Shown: one piece after another, positions 25,572 to 33,862 of the stretch
Layout: each line of letters begins with the position of its first letter
Numbering within the stretch: position 1 is the first letter of the stretch
Assembly: GCA_038182865.1 (NCBI GenBank)
Contig: CP116226.1
Coordinates: 2,046,001-2,110,000, forward strand
Source of the DNA: Microbacterium enclense
GTDB lineage: Bacteria > Actinomycetota > Actinomycetes > Actinomycetales > Microbacteriaceae
DNA length: 64,000 nucleotides
Direction: 5' to 3'
Translations under genes and position numbers: made by a program
Notes under the pieces: model-generated
What the model was told of the DNA's origin: nothing
Database searches by the model: none
The model's input: the letters and a program-made list of their open reading frames with translations, nothing else

Positions 25572-25627
25572 GAGTGTCCGGGAAATGCCGTAACCGCCGC
25601 ACGCATAACGGCGCTTCTTGGACACTC
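25572..25627. repeat. Intergenic palindrome family A, core variant
   Basis: Outer arms GAGTGTCC/GGACACTC match family A, while the inner arms are TGCCGTAA-like and TAACGGCG-like instead of ACCCGGAC. The preceding 110 bases are a degenerate tandem of CCGCCCCGGGCCCCGTCC. The gap 25452-25688 holds no gene. Confidence 0.7.
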
Positions 25628-25688
25628 GACCGCCCGCCCCGACCGAGCCGGTGGTGACCACCGCTCGCGGAGCGGCTAGGGTCGGCGC

Positions 25689-26822
25689 GTGACCACCGTG
25701 CTGTTCGCGCCCGACGGCTTCAAGGGATCCCTCACCGCCGCCGACGCGGCCGCGGCCCTCGCCGCCGGGTGGCTCGATGCCCGCCCCGCCGACCGCACGG
25801 TCGAGCGTCCGATGGCCGACGGCGGCGAAGGCACCCTCGAAGCCTTCCTCGCGTCGGTGCCCGGAGCATGCCGTGTTCCCGTACGGGTCACGGGTCCGCA
25901 TGGGCGGCAGATCTCGGCATCCTGGGTCTTTCTTCCCCCGACCGCTGACGCCCCGCTCGGCACGGGGGTGGTCGATCTGGCATCCACGTCGGGCATCGAA
26001 CTGCTCGACGGAGCCCTCCGCCCCTTCGACGCCGACACGCGCGGCTTCGGCGAGGCGATCGCCGCGGCCCTCGACCACGGCGTCTCGCGTCTGGTGCTGG
26101 GCATCGGCTCGAGCGCTTCGACCGACGCCGGGTTCGGCGCCTTCGCCGCCCTGGGCGCACGGATCACGGATGCCGCCGGCACCCCCGTCGCCCCCGGACT
26201 CCGCGGTCTGCGCACAGCCGTTCGCCTCGACCGGTCGGCGCTGCGTCCTCCGCCGCCGGGCGGTGTGACCGTGTTGACCGACGTCCGCAGCCCGCTCACC
26301 GGACCCACGGGAGCCGCCGCGACGTTCGGACCGCAGAAGGGGGTGACGCCCCACGACATCCCCGAGGCGGATGCCGCCCTCGGCCGCGCCGCTGTGCTGT
26401 GGGGGACCGACCCGCACGCGTCCGGGGCCGGAGCCGCCGGGGGCACCGGGGCGGCCCTGCGGGCGTGGGGCGCCGAGCTCGTCCCGGGGGCGGAGCACGT
26501 CGCGACCTTGATCGGTCTCGTCGGAGCGATCGAGGCCGCCGACGTCGTCGTCACCGGGGAGGGGGCGTTCGACGCGAGCTCACGGGCCGGGAAGGTGCCG
26601 TCGCGTATCGCCGAGCTCGCGGGCTCGCGGCCGGTCGCCCTCGTCGCCGGGCGGATCGCCGCCGACGCCGACACGTCGATCTTCGCGGACGCCGTCTCGC
26701 TCACCGCTCTCGCCGGCTCGTCCGCCTCCGCCCTCTCCGAGCCCGCCCGCTGGCTCCGTGCCGCGGGCCGTGCGCTCGCCTCGCGGCTCGAGCTGCCGCC
26801 GTCGGGCGTGCGAAACTCCTGA
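25689..26822 (+). CDS. Glycerate kinase
   Basis: A 377-residue glycerate kinase (GckA/GlxK family) that phosphorylates D-glycerate. It starts TTVLFAPDGFKGSLTAADAA and contains RPMADGGEGTLEAF, LGIGSSASTDAGFGAF, FGPQKGVTP, GGTGAALRAWGA and VVVTGEGAFD, all family hallmarks. Glycerate arises in glyoxylate, tartrate or serine breakdown. The last codons and the stop (26811-26822) fall inside palindrome family B, so the repeat supplies the protein's final residues GVRNS. Confidence 0.93.
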   Translation: MTTVLFAPDGFKGSLTAADAAAALAAGWLDARPADRTVERPMADGGEGTLEAFLASVPGACRVPVRVTGPHGRQISASWVFLPPTADAPLGTGVVDLASTSGIELLDGALRPFDADTRGFGEAIAAALDHGVSRLVLGIGSSASTDAGFGAFAALGARITDAAGTPVAPGLRGLRTAVRLDRSALRPPPPGGVTVLTDVRSPLTGPTGAAATFGPQKGVTPHDIPEADAALGRAAVLWGTDPHASGAGAAGGTGAALRAWGAELVPGAEHVATLIGLVGAIEAADVVVTGEGAFDASSRAGKVPSRIAELAGSRPVALVAGRIAADADTSIFADAVSLTALAGSSASALSEPARWLRAAGRALASRLELPPSGVRNS

Positions 26823-26902
26823 GTTTCCGGCGCGGATTCTGGCGCGGGGGGCGGGGGATGCCGCGGAGGCGGACGAACGCCGCGGATTCTCAGGAGTTCG
26901 GC
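26808..26902. repeat. Intergenic palindrome family B, copy 2 (compensatory variant)
   Basis: Left arm GTGCGAAACTCCTGAG, right arm CTCAGGAGTTCGG. Compared with the other copies, CTCCGGAG has become CTCCTGAG on one side and CTCAGGAG on the other, so pairing is kept by matching changes. The left arm overlaps the 3' end of the glycerate kinase gene. The following 26903-27070 is an extreme C-rich stretch without a gene. Confidence 0.78.
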
Positions 26903-27070
26903 CCGCCCCCCGGTCCCCGCCCCCGCCCCGTCCCGTCCTTACCCGCCCCCCGTCCCGGCCCGCACCCCCGCCCCCCGGGGCCTCTGCCCGCACCCCCGCA
27001 CCCCCGGCCCTGACCCGCCCCACCCCGCGGAAACGCCGCGCGCACCCCGCGGCTCGGGTACCGTCGTCAT

Positions 27071-27577
27071 GTGGCTACCGCAAGCAGTAAAGATGACGAG
27101 GTCGATCTCCTCATCGACGCGTGGTCGCGGCTGCTGCCCGACATCGACCTCACGCCCCTCGACGTCATGTCGCGCTTGCGTCGCGCGGCCTTCCACCTCT
27201 CGAAGCTCCGCACGCGAGCGTTCGCGAGCGCCGACATCGCCCTGTGGGAGTTCGACGTCCTGGCGGTGCTCCGCCGCGCGGGCACCGAGCTGAGCGCCAC
27301 GCGCCTGATCGCGGCGACCATGATCGGCAGCGCCGCGATGACCAATCGCCTCGACAAGCTCGCCGAGCGCGGTCTCGTGCACCGCCGCCCGAACCCCTCC
27401 GACGGGCGGGCGATCCTCGTCGCGATCACCCCGGAGGGTATCGAGCGCGTGGATGCCGCCATGACCGAGCTGGTCCGCCTCGAGGCCGAGGCCTTGCGCG
27501 GTGTCAGTCGCGCCGATCAGGCGTTGCTCGCCGACGCTCTCCGTGTCCTGGCCGCGGGCGAGACCCACGAGGCGTGA
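27071..27577 (+). CDS. MarR-family transcriptional regulator
   Basis: A 168-residue regulator with the winged-helix core ALWEFDVLAVLRRAG, LSATRLIAATMIGSAAMTNRLDKL and the wing NPSDGRAILVAITPEG, all standard for MarR. It overlaps the homocysteine methyltransferase gene by GTGA, so the two are co-translated. The start at GTG 27071 is taken because it is the first in frame after the C-rich gap; an ATG in another frame two bases earlier is spurious. Its target is unknown. Confidence 0.87.
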   Translation: MATASSKDDEVDLLIDAWSRLLPDIDLTPLDVMSRLRRAAFHLSKLRTRAFASADIALWEFDVLAVLRRAGTELSATRLIAATMIGSAAMTNRLDKLAERGLVHRRPNPSDGRAILVAITPEGIERVDAAMTELVRLEAEALRGVSRADQALLADALRVLAAGETHEA

Positions 27578-28428
27578 TCGACCTCGCCTCGACCCTGGCC
27601 GAGCGTCCCGTCATCCTCGACGGTGGTCTCGGAACGCTGCTGGAGGCCCGCGGCAACGACGTCTCGTCGTCGCTGTGGTCGGCGCGCGTGCTGCGCGACG
27701 ATCCCGACGAGGTGCGCGCCGCGCACGCGGAGTTCCTCGCCGCGGGAGCCGAGGTCGTCATCTCTGCGTCGTATCAAGTGGGCTTCGGCGCGGGAATTCC
27801 GGATGCCGAGGTCGAGGCGCTCCTCCGACGCTCGGTGACGCTCGCCCGCGAGGCCGGCGACGCCGTGGTCGCGGCATCCGTGGGTCCCCTGGGGGCGCTC
27901 CGCGCCGACGGCAGCGAGTACACCGGTGACGATCGACTCACCGTCGACGAGCTGCGCCACGCGCACCGCCGCCGCCTCCACGTGCTGGCGGGCACGGATG
28001 GCGACCTGCTCGCCGTCGAGACCGTCCCGTCGCTGCGCGAACTGGAGGCCCTCGCGCTCGAGCTCGCCGACCTCGCCGTTCCCAGCATCGTGAGTCTCTC
28101 GGCCGACAGCACCGCTTTCCGCGCGCCCGGCGCGCTGACGCGAGCGTTCGAGATCGCGGCATCCGTTCCCGCTCTCCTCGCGGTGGGTGTCAACTGCTGC
28201 GCTCCCGAACACGTGGTCGCCGCGCTCGAGACCGCACCCGCGCTTGCGCTGGTCGCCTATCCGAACTCGGGGGAGCGGTGGGATGCCGCAGCCCGCCGAT
28301 GGCGCGGGGCCGGTGCGCCGCTGGCCGAGTCGGCGCCCGCATGGGTCGCCGCCGGAGCGCGCCTCATCGGCGGGTGCTGCCGGTCGACGCCCGCCGACAT
28401 CGCGGCGATCGCGGCCGCGCTGCGCTGA
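27574..28428 (+). CDS. mmuM: Homocysteine S-methyltransferase
   Basis: A 284-residue zinc-dependent enzyme of the MmuM type, transferring a methyl group from S-methylmethionine (or AdoMet) to homocysteine to give methionine. DGGLGTLLEARG opens the barrel; zinc cysteines are in VGVNCCAPEHV and IGGCCRSTP. Length matches MmuM rather than the large MetH. It starts with a GTG overlapping the MarR stop. The permease starting at 63790 is of the amino-acid type often paired with mmuM, but it is 35 kb away. Confidence 0.92.
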   Translation: MIDLASTLAERPVILDGGLGTLLEARGNDVSSSLWSARVLRDDPDEVRAAHAEFLAAGAEVVISASYQVGFGAGIPDAEVEALLRRSVTLAREAGDAVVAASVGPLGALRADGSEYTGDDRLTVDELRHAHRRRLHVLAGTDGDLLAVETVPSLRELEALALELADLAVPSIVSLSADSTAFRAPGALTRAFEIAASVPALLAVGVNCCAPEHVVAALETAPALALVAYPNSGERWDAAARRWRGAGAPLAESAPAWVAAGARLIGGCCRSTPADIAAIAAALR

Positions 28429-28454
28429 TCGGAGGGTGGCATCCGCTCGCCGGG

Positions 28455-29387
28455 TCAGTACCCGCTCCGGCGGCGTCCCTTCTGCAAGGTTGAGCCGTCG
28501 ATGAGGAGCTCGACCTCTTCGGGCCGCCACCCGTGCGTGACGCGCATCTGGTCGCGGAGCACGGACACGGCGGCGGGGAGGGCCACCTCCACGCCGTGCG
28601 GACCGTCGACGGCAGACGAATCGAGCTCCCGCGCCGCGAGGCGCAGTTCGAGGAGCAGCCCCAGCACGCGATCGGTGCCGAAGGCGGTGTTGGCGAGCTT
28701 CCAGTCGCCGATGGCGACGAGGGTTCGGCGGCGGTCATCCTGGGCATCGGGCACGGCGACGGGACGCCCCACGAGTCCGACGGCGACCCCGCACATCAGC
28801 ATCGCGGCCACCGCGGCGACACCGGCCCCGGTGGGGGAGAAGATGCTCTGACTCAGTGGCGATTCGGGGGTGGAGGCGACCACGATGCGCAGCGCGGAGT
28901 ACACGGCGTACGCGCCCATCGCGGTTCCGAGGGTTCTGATCGATCGGTGCGGGAGAACGCGGTTGCGCAGCGCGATGACCGCCAACGTGCCGCAGACGAT
29001 CGTCAGCACGATCGCCTTCACTCTCAGCGATGTCTCGGGATCGAGGAGCGCCGAGCTGAGGGCGACGACGACGCCCACCACGACAGCCGCGCCGAGCGCG
29101 AGGGGCGAGCCGTTCCGACGTCCCGATGGGGGCCACACCGCGACGCATAAGATCGCGGGCGCAAGCACCATGGTGGTGTCGGCGATCACCAGCGTGCCCG
29201 TGCCGCCGCCGCTGTAGCGGACGATGTACATCGATCCCGCCCCGACCGAGAGCGCACCGGACACCGAGCTGTAGCGGAGGAAGACACCCAGGGGCGTCGG
29301 GCTGCCCACGCGCGGGAGGACGACCGCGATGACCCCGGCAGCCAGCCCGACGCACATCGCGATGACCCCGATCGACAGCAGCATCAT
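28455..29387 (-). CDS. Multi-helix membrane protein with degenerate GGDEF-like C terminus
   Basis: A 310-residue protein. Residues 1-210 contain about seven hydrophobic helices, like the MASE sensory regions of diguanylate cyclases. The last 80 residues (TLVAIGDWKLANTAFGTDRV, then LGLLLELRLAARELDS) resemble the alpha/beta core of a GGDEF domain (compare ...DIDHFKxINDxxGHxxGD.VL..), but the GG(D/E)EF signature is missing and the domain is only half length. Cyclic-di-GMP synthesis is therefore unlikely; a degenerate sensor or binding role is possible. The relationship is my inference. Confidence 0.75.
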   Translation of the reverse strand: MMLLSIGVIAMCVGLAAGVIAVVLPRVGSPTPLGVFLRYSSVSGALSVGAGSMYIVRYSGGGTGTLVIADTTMVLAPAILCVAVWPPSGRRNGSPLALGAAVVVGVVVALSSALLDPETSLRVKAIVLTIVCGTLAVIALRNRVLPHRSIRTLGTAMGAYAVYSALRIVVASTPESPLSQSIFSPTGAGVAAVAAMLMCGVAVGLVGRPVAVPDAQDDRRRTLVAIGDWKLANTAFGTDRVLGLLLELRLAARELDSSAVDGPHGVEVALPAAVSVLRDQMRVTHGWRPEEVELLIDGSTLQKGRRRSGY

Positions 29388-29505
29388 GGCCTCCGGGTCA
29401 CATCATGGCGGCTCGCCGGCGACCGGTGTCAGGAGCGTCCGCTCTTGACGGCGGCTCCGAGCTGTGCAGGAGGGGCCGCCGATGAGATCGCTCGCAGCGG
29501 CGGCC

Positions 29506-29979
29506 TCAGTCGAAGTCCGCTGCCACCGCGTTGCGGTGGTACTCGAAGATGATGCTCGTGCGAGTGGATGCCACGCTGTGCCGCGCGGAGAGATGATCGA
29601 CGACGAAGCGGCGCACCGCCGACGAGTCGTCGACGGCGATGTGCACGAGGAAGTCGTCGGCTCCGCCGAGGAAGAACAGCTGGATGACGTCGGGGTGTCG
29701 GCGAACCTCGTGCGCGAAGGCGCGGATGCTCTCCTGGCGTTGCCCCGGACGCAGCGTCACGCCGACGATCGCCTGCAGCCCCCGACCGAGGCGGCTCTGG
29801 TCCACGGCCGCGTGGAATCCGGTGAGCAGTCCTCGATCGATGAGAGAGCGCAGTCGGGCGTGCGCGGTGGAAGCGGCGACGCCCAGATCCTCGGCGATCG
29901 CGGCGTTGGTGATGCGCGCGTCCGCCGAGAGCAGCTCGATGATGCGGGCGTCGTGGGGGTGAATCTCGTCGTCTGTCAT
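29506..29979 (-). CDS. Lrp/AsnC-family regulator
   Basis: A 157-residue regulator with N-terminal helix-turn-helix (DARIIELLSADARITNAAIAEDLGVAASTAHARL) and a C-terminal RAM amino-acid-binding domain (GVTLRPGQRQE...VIQLFFLGGADDFLVHIAV). ATG 29979 has GAAGGAT upstream, so the longer frame to 30087 is not used. It is divergent from alanine dehydrogenase, the classical target of such a regulator in actinobacteria (AldR/AdeR type), and probably activates it in response to alanine. Confidence 0.92.
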   Translation of the reverse strand: MTDDEIHPHDARIIELLSADARITNAAIAEDLGVAASTAHARLRSLIDRGLLTGFHAAVDQSRLGRGLQAIVGVTLRPGQRQESIRAFAHEVRRHPDVIQLFFLGGADDFLVHIAVDDSSAVRRFVVDHLSARHSVASTRTSIIFEYHRNAVAADFD

Positions 29980-30098
29980 CGCAGATCCTTCGGTCGGTGC
30001 GGGTACGCAAGGCTCGATTCTCCGAAGATAGCCGCCGAGAGCGGTGTCTGTTCGAATGATCTGCGAAGAAACACCACCGAAACACACTTTTCTGCGAT
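29978..30098. promoter_or_regulatory. Candidate Lrp-type binding sites between regulator and ald
   Basis: The word ATCTGCGA recurs three times in the divergent region: reversed at 29978-29986 (ATCGCAGAT), and forward at 30059-30066 and, as TTCTGCGAT, at 30090-30098. Repeated degenerate palindromic half-sites over about 120 bases fit Lrp/AsnC octamers. This is a pattern by eye, without statistical support. Confidence 0.35.
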
Positions 30099-30134
30099 TC
30101 TCTCCGCATCGCTCGTCCGTCCGAGGAGAAACCC

Positions 30135-31220
30135 ATGCGCGTGTCCGTGCCGACCGAGATCAAGAACAACGAGAACCGCGTCGCCATGACCCCCGCGGGC
30201 GTCGATTCTCTCGTCCATCGCGGCCACGAGGTCCTCGTGCAGGCCGGGGCGGGCGAGGGTAGCGGGTTCAGCGACGAGCAGTACCGAGCGGCCGGTGCCG
30301 AGATCATCGCCACCGCCGACGAGACGTGGGCGCGGGCCGAACTTCTGGTGAAGGTCAAGGAGCCCATCGCGCCCGAGTATGGCTTCCTCCGGCGCGACCT
30401 CACACTGTTCACGTACCTCCACCTCGCGGCCGACCGACCGCTGACGGACGCCCTCATGGATGCCGGCACGACCGCGGTCGCGTACGAGACGGTTCAGACC
30501 GCCGACCGCGCGCTGCCGTTGCTCGCCCCCATGAGCGAGGTCGCCGGCCGCCTGTCGATCATCGAGGGCGCCCACCACCTGCTCCGCGCGTCGGGGGGAC
30601 GCGGACTCCTGCCCGGTGGCGTCCCCGGGACCCCTCGGGCGAAGGTCGTCGTCATCGGCGGCGGTGTCGCCGGCGAGCATGCCGCGGCCAACGCTCTCGG
30701 TCTCGGTGCCCGCGTCACCGTCGTCGACATCTCGCTCCCTAAGCTCCGCCAGCTCGAGGAACGCTTCGGCGGTGCCATCGAGACGCGCGCCTCGACCCGC
30801 CTCGAGATCGCCGAGCAGCTCGCCGACGCCGACCTCGTGATCGGGTCGGTGCTCATCCCGGGTGCCGCGGCACCGAAGCTCGTCACCGACGACATGGTCG
30901 CCGCGATGAAGCCGGGCTCCGTGCTGGTGGACATCGCGATCGACCAGGGCGGCTGCTTCGAGGGCTCGCGCCCCACGACGCACGACGCCCCCACTTTCCG
31001 TGTGCACGATTCGCTGTACTACTGCGTCGCGAACATGCCCGGCGCTGTTCCGCACACCTCCACCCGTGCGCTGTCGAACGCCACGCTCCCGTACATCACG
31101 CGCATCGCCGACGCGGGCTGGGAGGCCGCGGCATCCGCGGATCCCGCCCTCGCGAAGGGTCTGAACGTCCGCGCCGGCGTGGTCGTGAACGAGGGCGTCC
31201 GCGCCGCTTTCGACCTCTGA
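30135..31220 (+). CDS. ald: Alanine dehydrogenase
   Basis: A 361-residue NAD-dependent enzyme interconverting L-alanine and pyruvate plus ammonia. RVSVPTEIKNNENRVAMTPAG at the start, the catalytic lysine in LVKVKEPI, histidine in FTYLHLAADRP, the NAD fold VVVIGGGVAGEHAA and the late DIAIDQGGCFE are all present. ATG 30135 follows GAGGAGAAACCC. It is divergent from its likely Lrp regulator. Palindrome A follows at 31284. Confidence 0.96.
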   Translation: MRVSVPTEIKNNENRVAMTPAGVDSLVHRGHEVLVQAGAGEGSGFSDEQYRAAGAEIIATADETWARAELLVKVKEPIAPEYGFLRRDLTLFTYLHLAADRPLTDALMDAGTTAVAYETVQTADRALPLLAPMSEVAGRLSIIEGAHHLLRASGGRGLLPGGVPGTPRAKVVVIGGGVAGEHAAANALGLGARVTVVDISLPKLRQLEERFGGAIETRASTRLEIAEQLADADLVIGSVLIPGAAAPKLVTDDMVAAMKPGSVLVDIAIDQGGCFEGSRPTTHDAPTFRVHDSLYYCVANMPGAVPHTSTRALSNATLPYITRIADAGWEAAASADPALAKGLNVRAGVVVNEGVRAAFDL

Positions 31221-31283
31221 CACGACCCGGCCGCCCCGGCGCCGTGCCCGGGCCTGACCGCGCTGCTCCATGCTCGAAGCCCG

Positions 31284-31340
31284 TTGACTGTCCAAGACAC
31301 CCGGACGAGTTTTTGCGACCTCCGGGTGTTTTGGACACTC
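31284..31340. repeat. Intergenic palindrome family A, copy 4
   Basis: Left arm TTGACTGTCC...ACACCCGGAC, right arm TCCGGGTGTTTTGGACACTC. It lies between the 3' ends of ald and a convergent response regulator, the same convergent setting as copy 2. The remaining bases to 31448 show no gene. Confidence 0.8.
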
Positions 31341-31448
31341 GGCGCGTGTTCGGTGCGACGAGCACGCACCGCGCGACACAGCCCGCGCTGCGGCGTCGCG
31401 CGAGCGACGCTACGCGTGAGCGACCACGGCGTCGGAGCCCGTGCGGCC

Positions 31449-32132
31449 TTACCCCCGCACCCAGGCGTACGTGATCTCGGGGCGGCCCTGGCCGCCGTAG
31501 CGGGGCTCGCGGCGCACGCGTCCGACGTCGGCGAGGTGTTCGAGGTACCGACGGGCCGTCACGCGCGACATGCCTTCGCTCTCGCCGACCTCCGTCGACG
31601 ACACGGCACCGGATGCCGTACGCACACGTTCCGCGACAGCCTGCAGCGTCTCGTCGCTGAGACCCTTCGGCAGCACCGGGGGAGCGACGGTGCGCAGCGA
31701 TCCGAGCAGCGCATCCACCTCGGACTGGGTCGCCTCCCCGGCCGCTCGATCCAGCCCCTCGACGTACGAGCGGTAGGCCTCGAGGCGCTCGCGGAACGCC
31801 GCGAACGCGAACGGCTTGATCAGGTACTGCACCACGCCGATCGACACCGCGGCGCGCACCGTCGCCGCATCGCGCACGGCGGTGACGGCGATGATCTCGA
31901 CGCCCGAGCCCATCGCGCGCACCCGTCGCGCGACGTCGAGTCCCGTGCCGTCGGGCATCGTCATGTCGAGCAGCACGAGGTCGATCCGGCGCTCGGGGTC
32001 GGCGAGAGCGGTCAGCGCCGCCCGCGCGCCCGCGGCCTGTCCCCCGACCTCGAATCCCGGCACGCGCGCGACGTATGCCGAGTGCAGCTCGAGGGCGAGG
32101 GCGTCGTCATCGACGACCAGAACCCGGATCAC
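31449..32132 (-). CDS. Response regulator, DctR/CitB type
   Basis: A 227-residue regulator with receiver motifs DDDA (residues 8-11), phosphoacceptor Asp56 in VLLDMTMPDGTG and YLIKPF, and a C-terminal winged helix (EGMSRVTARRYLEHL) closely resembling the regulator at 19938-20651. It begins at GTG 32132, overlapping the kinase stop as GTGA. It probably activates dctA, which is divergent from the kinase gene. Confidence 0.92.
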   Translation of the reverse strand: MIRVLVVDDDALALELHSAYVARVPGFEVGGQAAGARAALTALADPERRIDLVLLDMTMPDGTGLDVARRVRAMGSGVEIIAVTAVRDAATVRAAVSIGVVQYLIKPFAFAAFRERLEAYRSYVEGLDRAAGEATQSEVDALLGSLRTVAPPVLPKGLSDETLQAVAERVRTASGAVSSTEVGESEGMSRVTARRYLEHLADVGRVRREPRYGGQGRPEITYAWVRG

Positions 32133-33727
32133 GACGCCTCCCGGGGCGAAGGGAGGAACACGCGCACCGTCGTCGGGTCAGCCGTGATCTGCAGGGTCCC
32201 GCCGCGCGCCGCGACGATGTCGCGCACGAGCGCGAGTCCCACCCCGCGCCCACCCGGGGCGAGGGCGGTCTTCGTCGACGCGCCGAACGCGAACGGGTCG
32301 TCGAGCGAGGGGTCGAACCCGGTTCCGCTGTCGGCGACCTCGATCTTCACGTCGCCGCCGTTCTCGGCGAGCGTCGCGCGCGCCCAGCGGGGCTCTGCGC
32401 CCGAGGCGGCGGCATCCAGAGCATTGTCGACGAGGTTTCCCACGACGGTCACCGCTTCGGCGGGCGCGAGCGGGAGCGCCGGCGTCGGCTCGGCCACGTC
32501 GAGGTCGAGGCGCACGCCGCGTTCGGCGGCCTCGTCGAGCTTGCCGAGCAGGAGGGCGACGACCACGGCGTCTTCGTCGTCGAGGACGAGGCGGTCGGCG
32601 AGTTCCTGGCGGTCGCCGGTGGATGCCACGATCAACCGTCGCGCGTCGTCGATCCGGCCGAGTTCGAGCAGCGCGAGCAGCGCGTGCAGACGGTTGCCGT
32701 GCTCGTGGGTCTGCGAGCGCAGGGTGTCGCTCAGCGTCCGCACGCCCTCGAGCTCGCCGAGGAGCGCCTGCAGCTCGGAGCGGTCGCGGAGGGTCATGAC
32801 GTGCCCGCGCTCCGGGGTGCGGCGCCCGGTCAGATCCCGCGCGTCCTCCTGATTCACCAGGAGGACGCGGTCGCCGTTGACCACCGTCTCCTCGACCATG
32901 CGTCGCCCCGACGCGATCGCGTCGGCCAGGGCGGCATCCATGTCCGCGTCGTGCGGGTCGAGCGAGACCTGCCCGATCGTCGCGGGAGGAAGCCCCAGCA
33001 GGTCGGCGGCTTCGTCGTTGTAGAGCACGATGCGCCCCTCTCCGTCGGAGACGACCAGCCCCTCGCGCAGAGAATGCAGGACGGTCTCGTAGCTCTCGAC
33101 GAGGCGCGACAGCTCGGCCGGCGTGTACGACCCGGTCACCCGGCGCGCGCTGCGGCGCACGTAGAGGGCGCCGAGCACACCCACACCGACGATGGCGGCG
33201 GATGCCACGGCGATCAGCGGCACACGAGCGGCAAGGTCCTGCTGCACGGCGCCGAGCGTCACACCGACGGCGACCAGTCCGACGATCGGTCCCTCCTCGT
33301 CGCCGCCCTCACGGATCGGCGCGATCGTGCGCACCGACGGTCCGAGCGTGCCCTCGTACACCTCGGTGTACGTCTCGCCGGCGAGCGCCTCCTCGCGCGA
33401 GCCCTGGTACGGCAGCCCGATCTCGGAGCGATTGCGGTGGGTGAGACGGATGCCGTCGGGGGTCATGATCGTGACGAACGACAGGTCTGCGTCGCCGAGG
33501 ATTGACTCGACCATGGGCTGCAGCGTGTCCGAATCCCGCTGGACGACGAGGGCGGCGACGTCGGGTTCGTGTGCGAGGGTCTCGGCGACCGAGCGCGTGA
33601 CCTGTTCCGCCTGGCGTTGCCCCGAGTCGGTGAGCTGGAACGACAGCAGCACCGCGAGGACCCCGGCGACGAGAACGACGACGCCGAGGGAGACGAGCGC
33701 CAGACGCCCACCCACACTCAGTCGCAT
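32129..33727 (-). CDS. Sensor histidine kinase, DcuS/DctS type
   Basis: A 532-residue membrane kinase: helix 1 (LALVSLGVVVLVAGVLAVLL), an extracellular sensor domain containing ADLSFVTIMTPDGIRLTHRNR, helix 2 (PLIAVASAAIVGVGVLGALYV), a cytoplasmic PAS domain (VLHSLREGLVVSDGEGRIVLYN), the H-box RSQTHEHGNRLHALLAL and ATPase motifs NLVDNALDA and GRGVGLALVRDIV. It is longer than the other local kinase because it has the extra PAS. Divergent from dctA, it is the likely C4-dicarboxylate sensor. Confidence 0.93.
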   Translation of the reverse strand: MRLSVGGRLALVSLGVVVLVAGVLAVLLSFQLTDSGQRQAEQVTRSVAETLAHEPDVAALVVQRDSDTLQPMVESILGDADLSFVTIMTPDGIRLTHRNRSEIGLPYQGSREEALAGETYTEVYEGTLGPSVRTIAPIREGGDEEGPIVGLVAVGVTLGAVQQDLAARVPLIAVASAAIVGVGVLGALYVRRSARRVTGSYTPAELSRLVESYETVLHSLREGLVVSDGEGRIVLYNDEAADLLGLPPATIGQVSLDPHDADMDAALADAIASGRRMVEETVVNGDRVLLVNQEDARDLTGRRTPERGHVMTLRDRSELQALLGELEGVRTLSDTLRSQTHEHGNRLHALLALLELGRIDDARRLIVASTGDRQELADRLVLDDEDAVVVALLLGKLDEAAERGVRLDLDVAEPTPALPLAPAEAVTVVGNLVDNALDAAASGAEPRWARATLAENGGDVKIEVADSGTGFDPSLDDPFAFGASTKTALAPGGRGVGLALVRDIVAARGGTLQITADPTTVRVFLPSPREAS

Positions 33728-33862
33728 TCCATACCCTTCGTCGCGCCTGCCGTGAACAATACGACCACAAATGGTTCCTCTGCCTCGCCTCGATAAAAGT
33801 CGTCACATCGACCCGGCGCCCCCGCCGGACTCAACAAAGGCGTTAGAAAAGGGGAATCTCCC
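33728..33862. promoter_or_regulatory. Divergent control region between kinase gene and dctA
   Basis: The 135 bases between the two starts are AT-richer than average. An interrupted palindrome GAACAATA...AAATGGTTCC at about 33752-33778 is a candidate site for the response regulator. AAAAGGGGAAT just before 33863 is the dctA ribosome site. Assignment of the regulator site is speculative. Confidence 0.35.
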
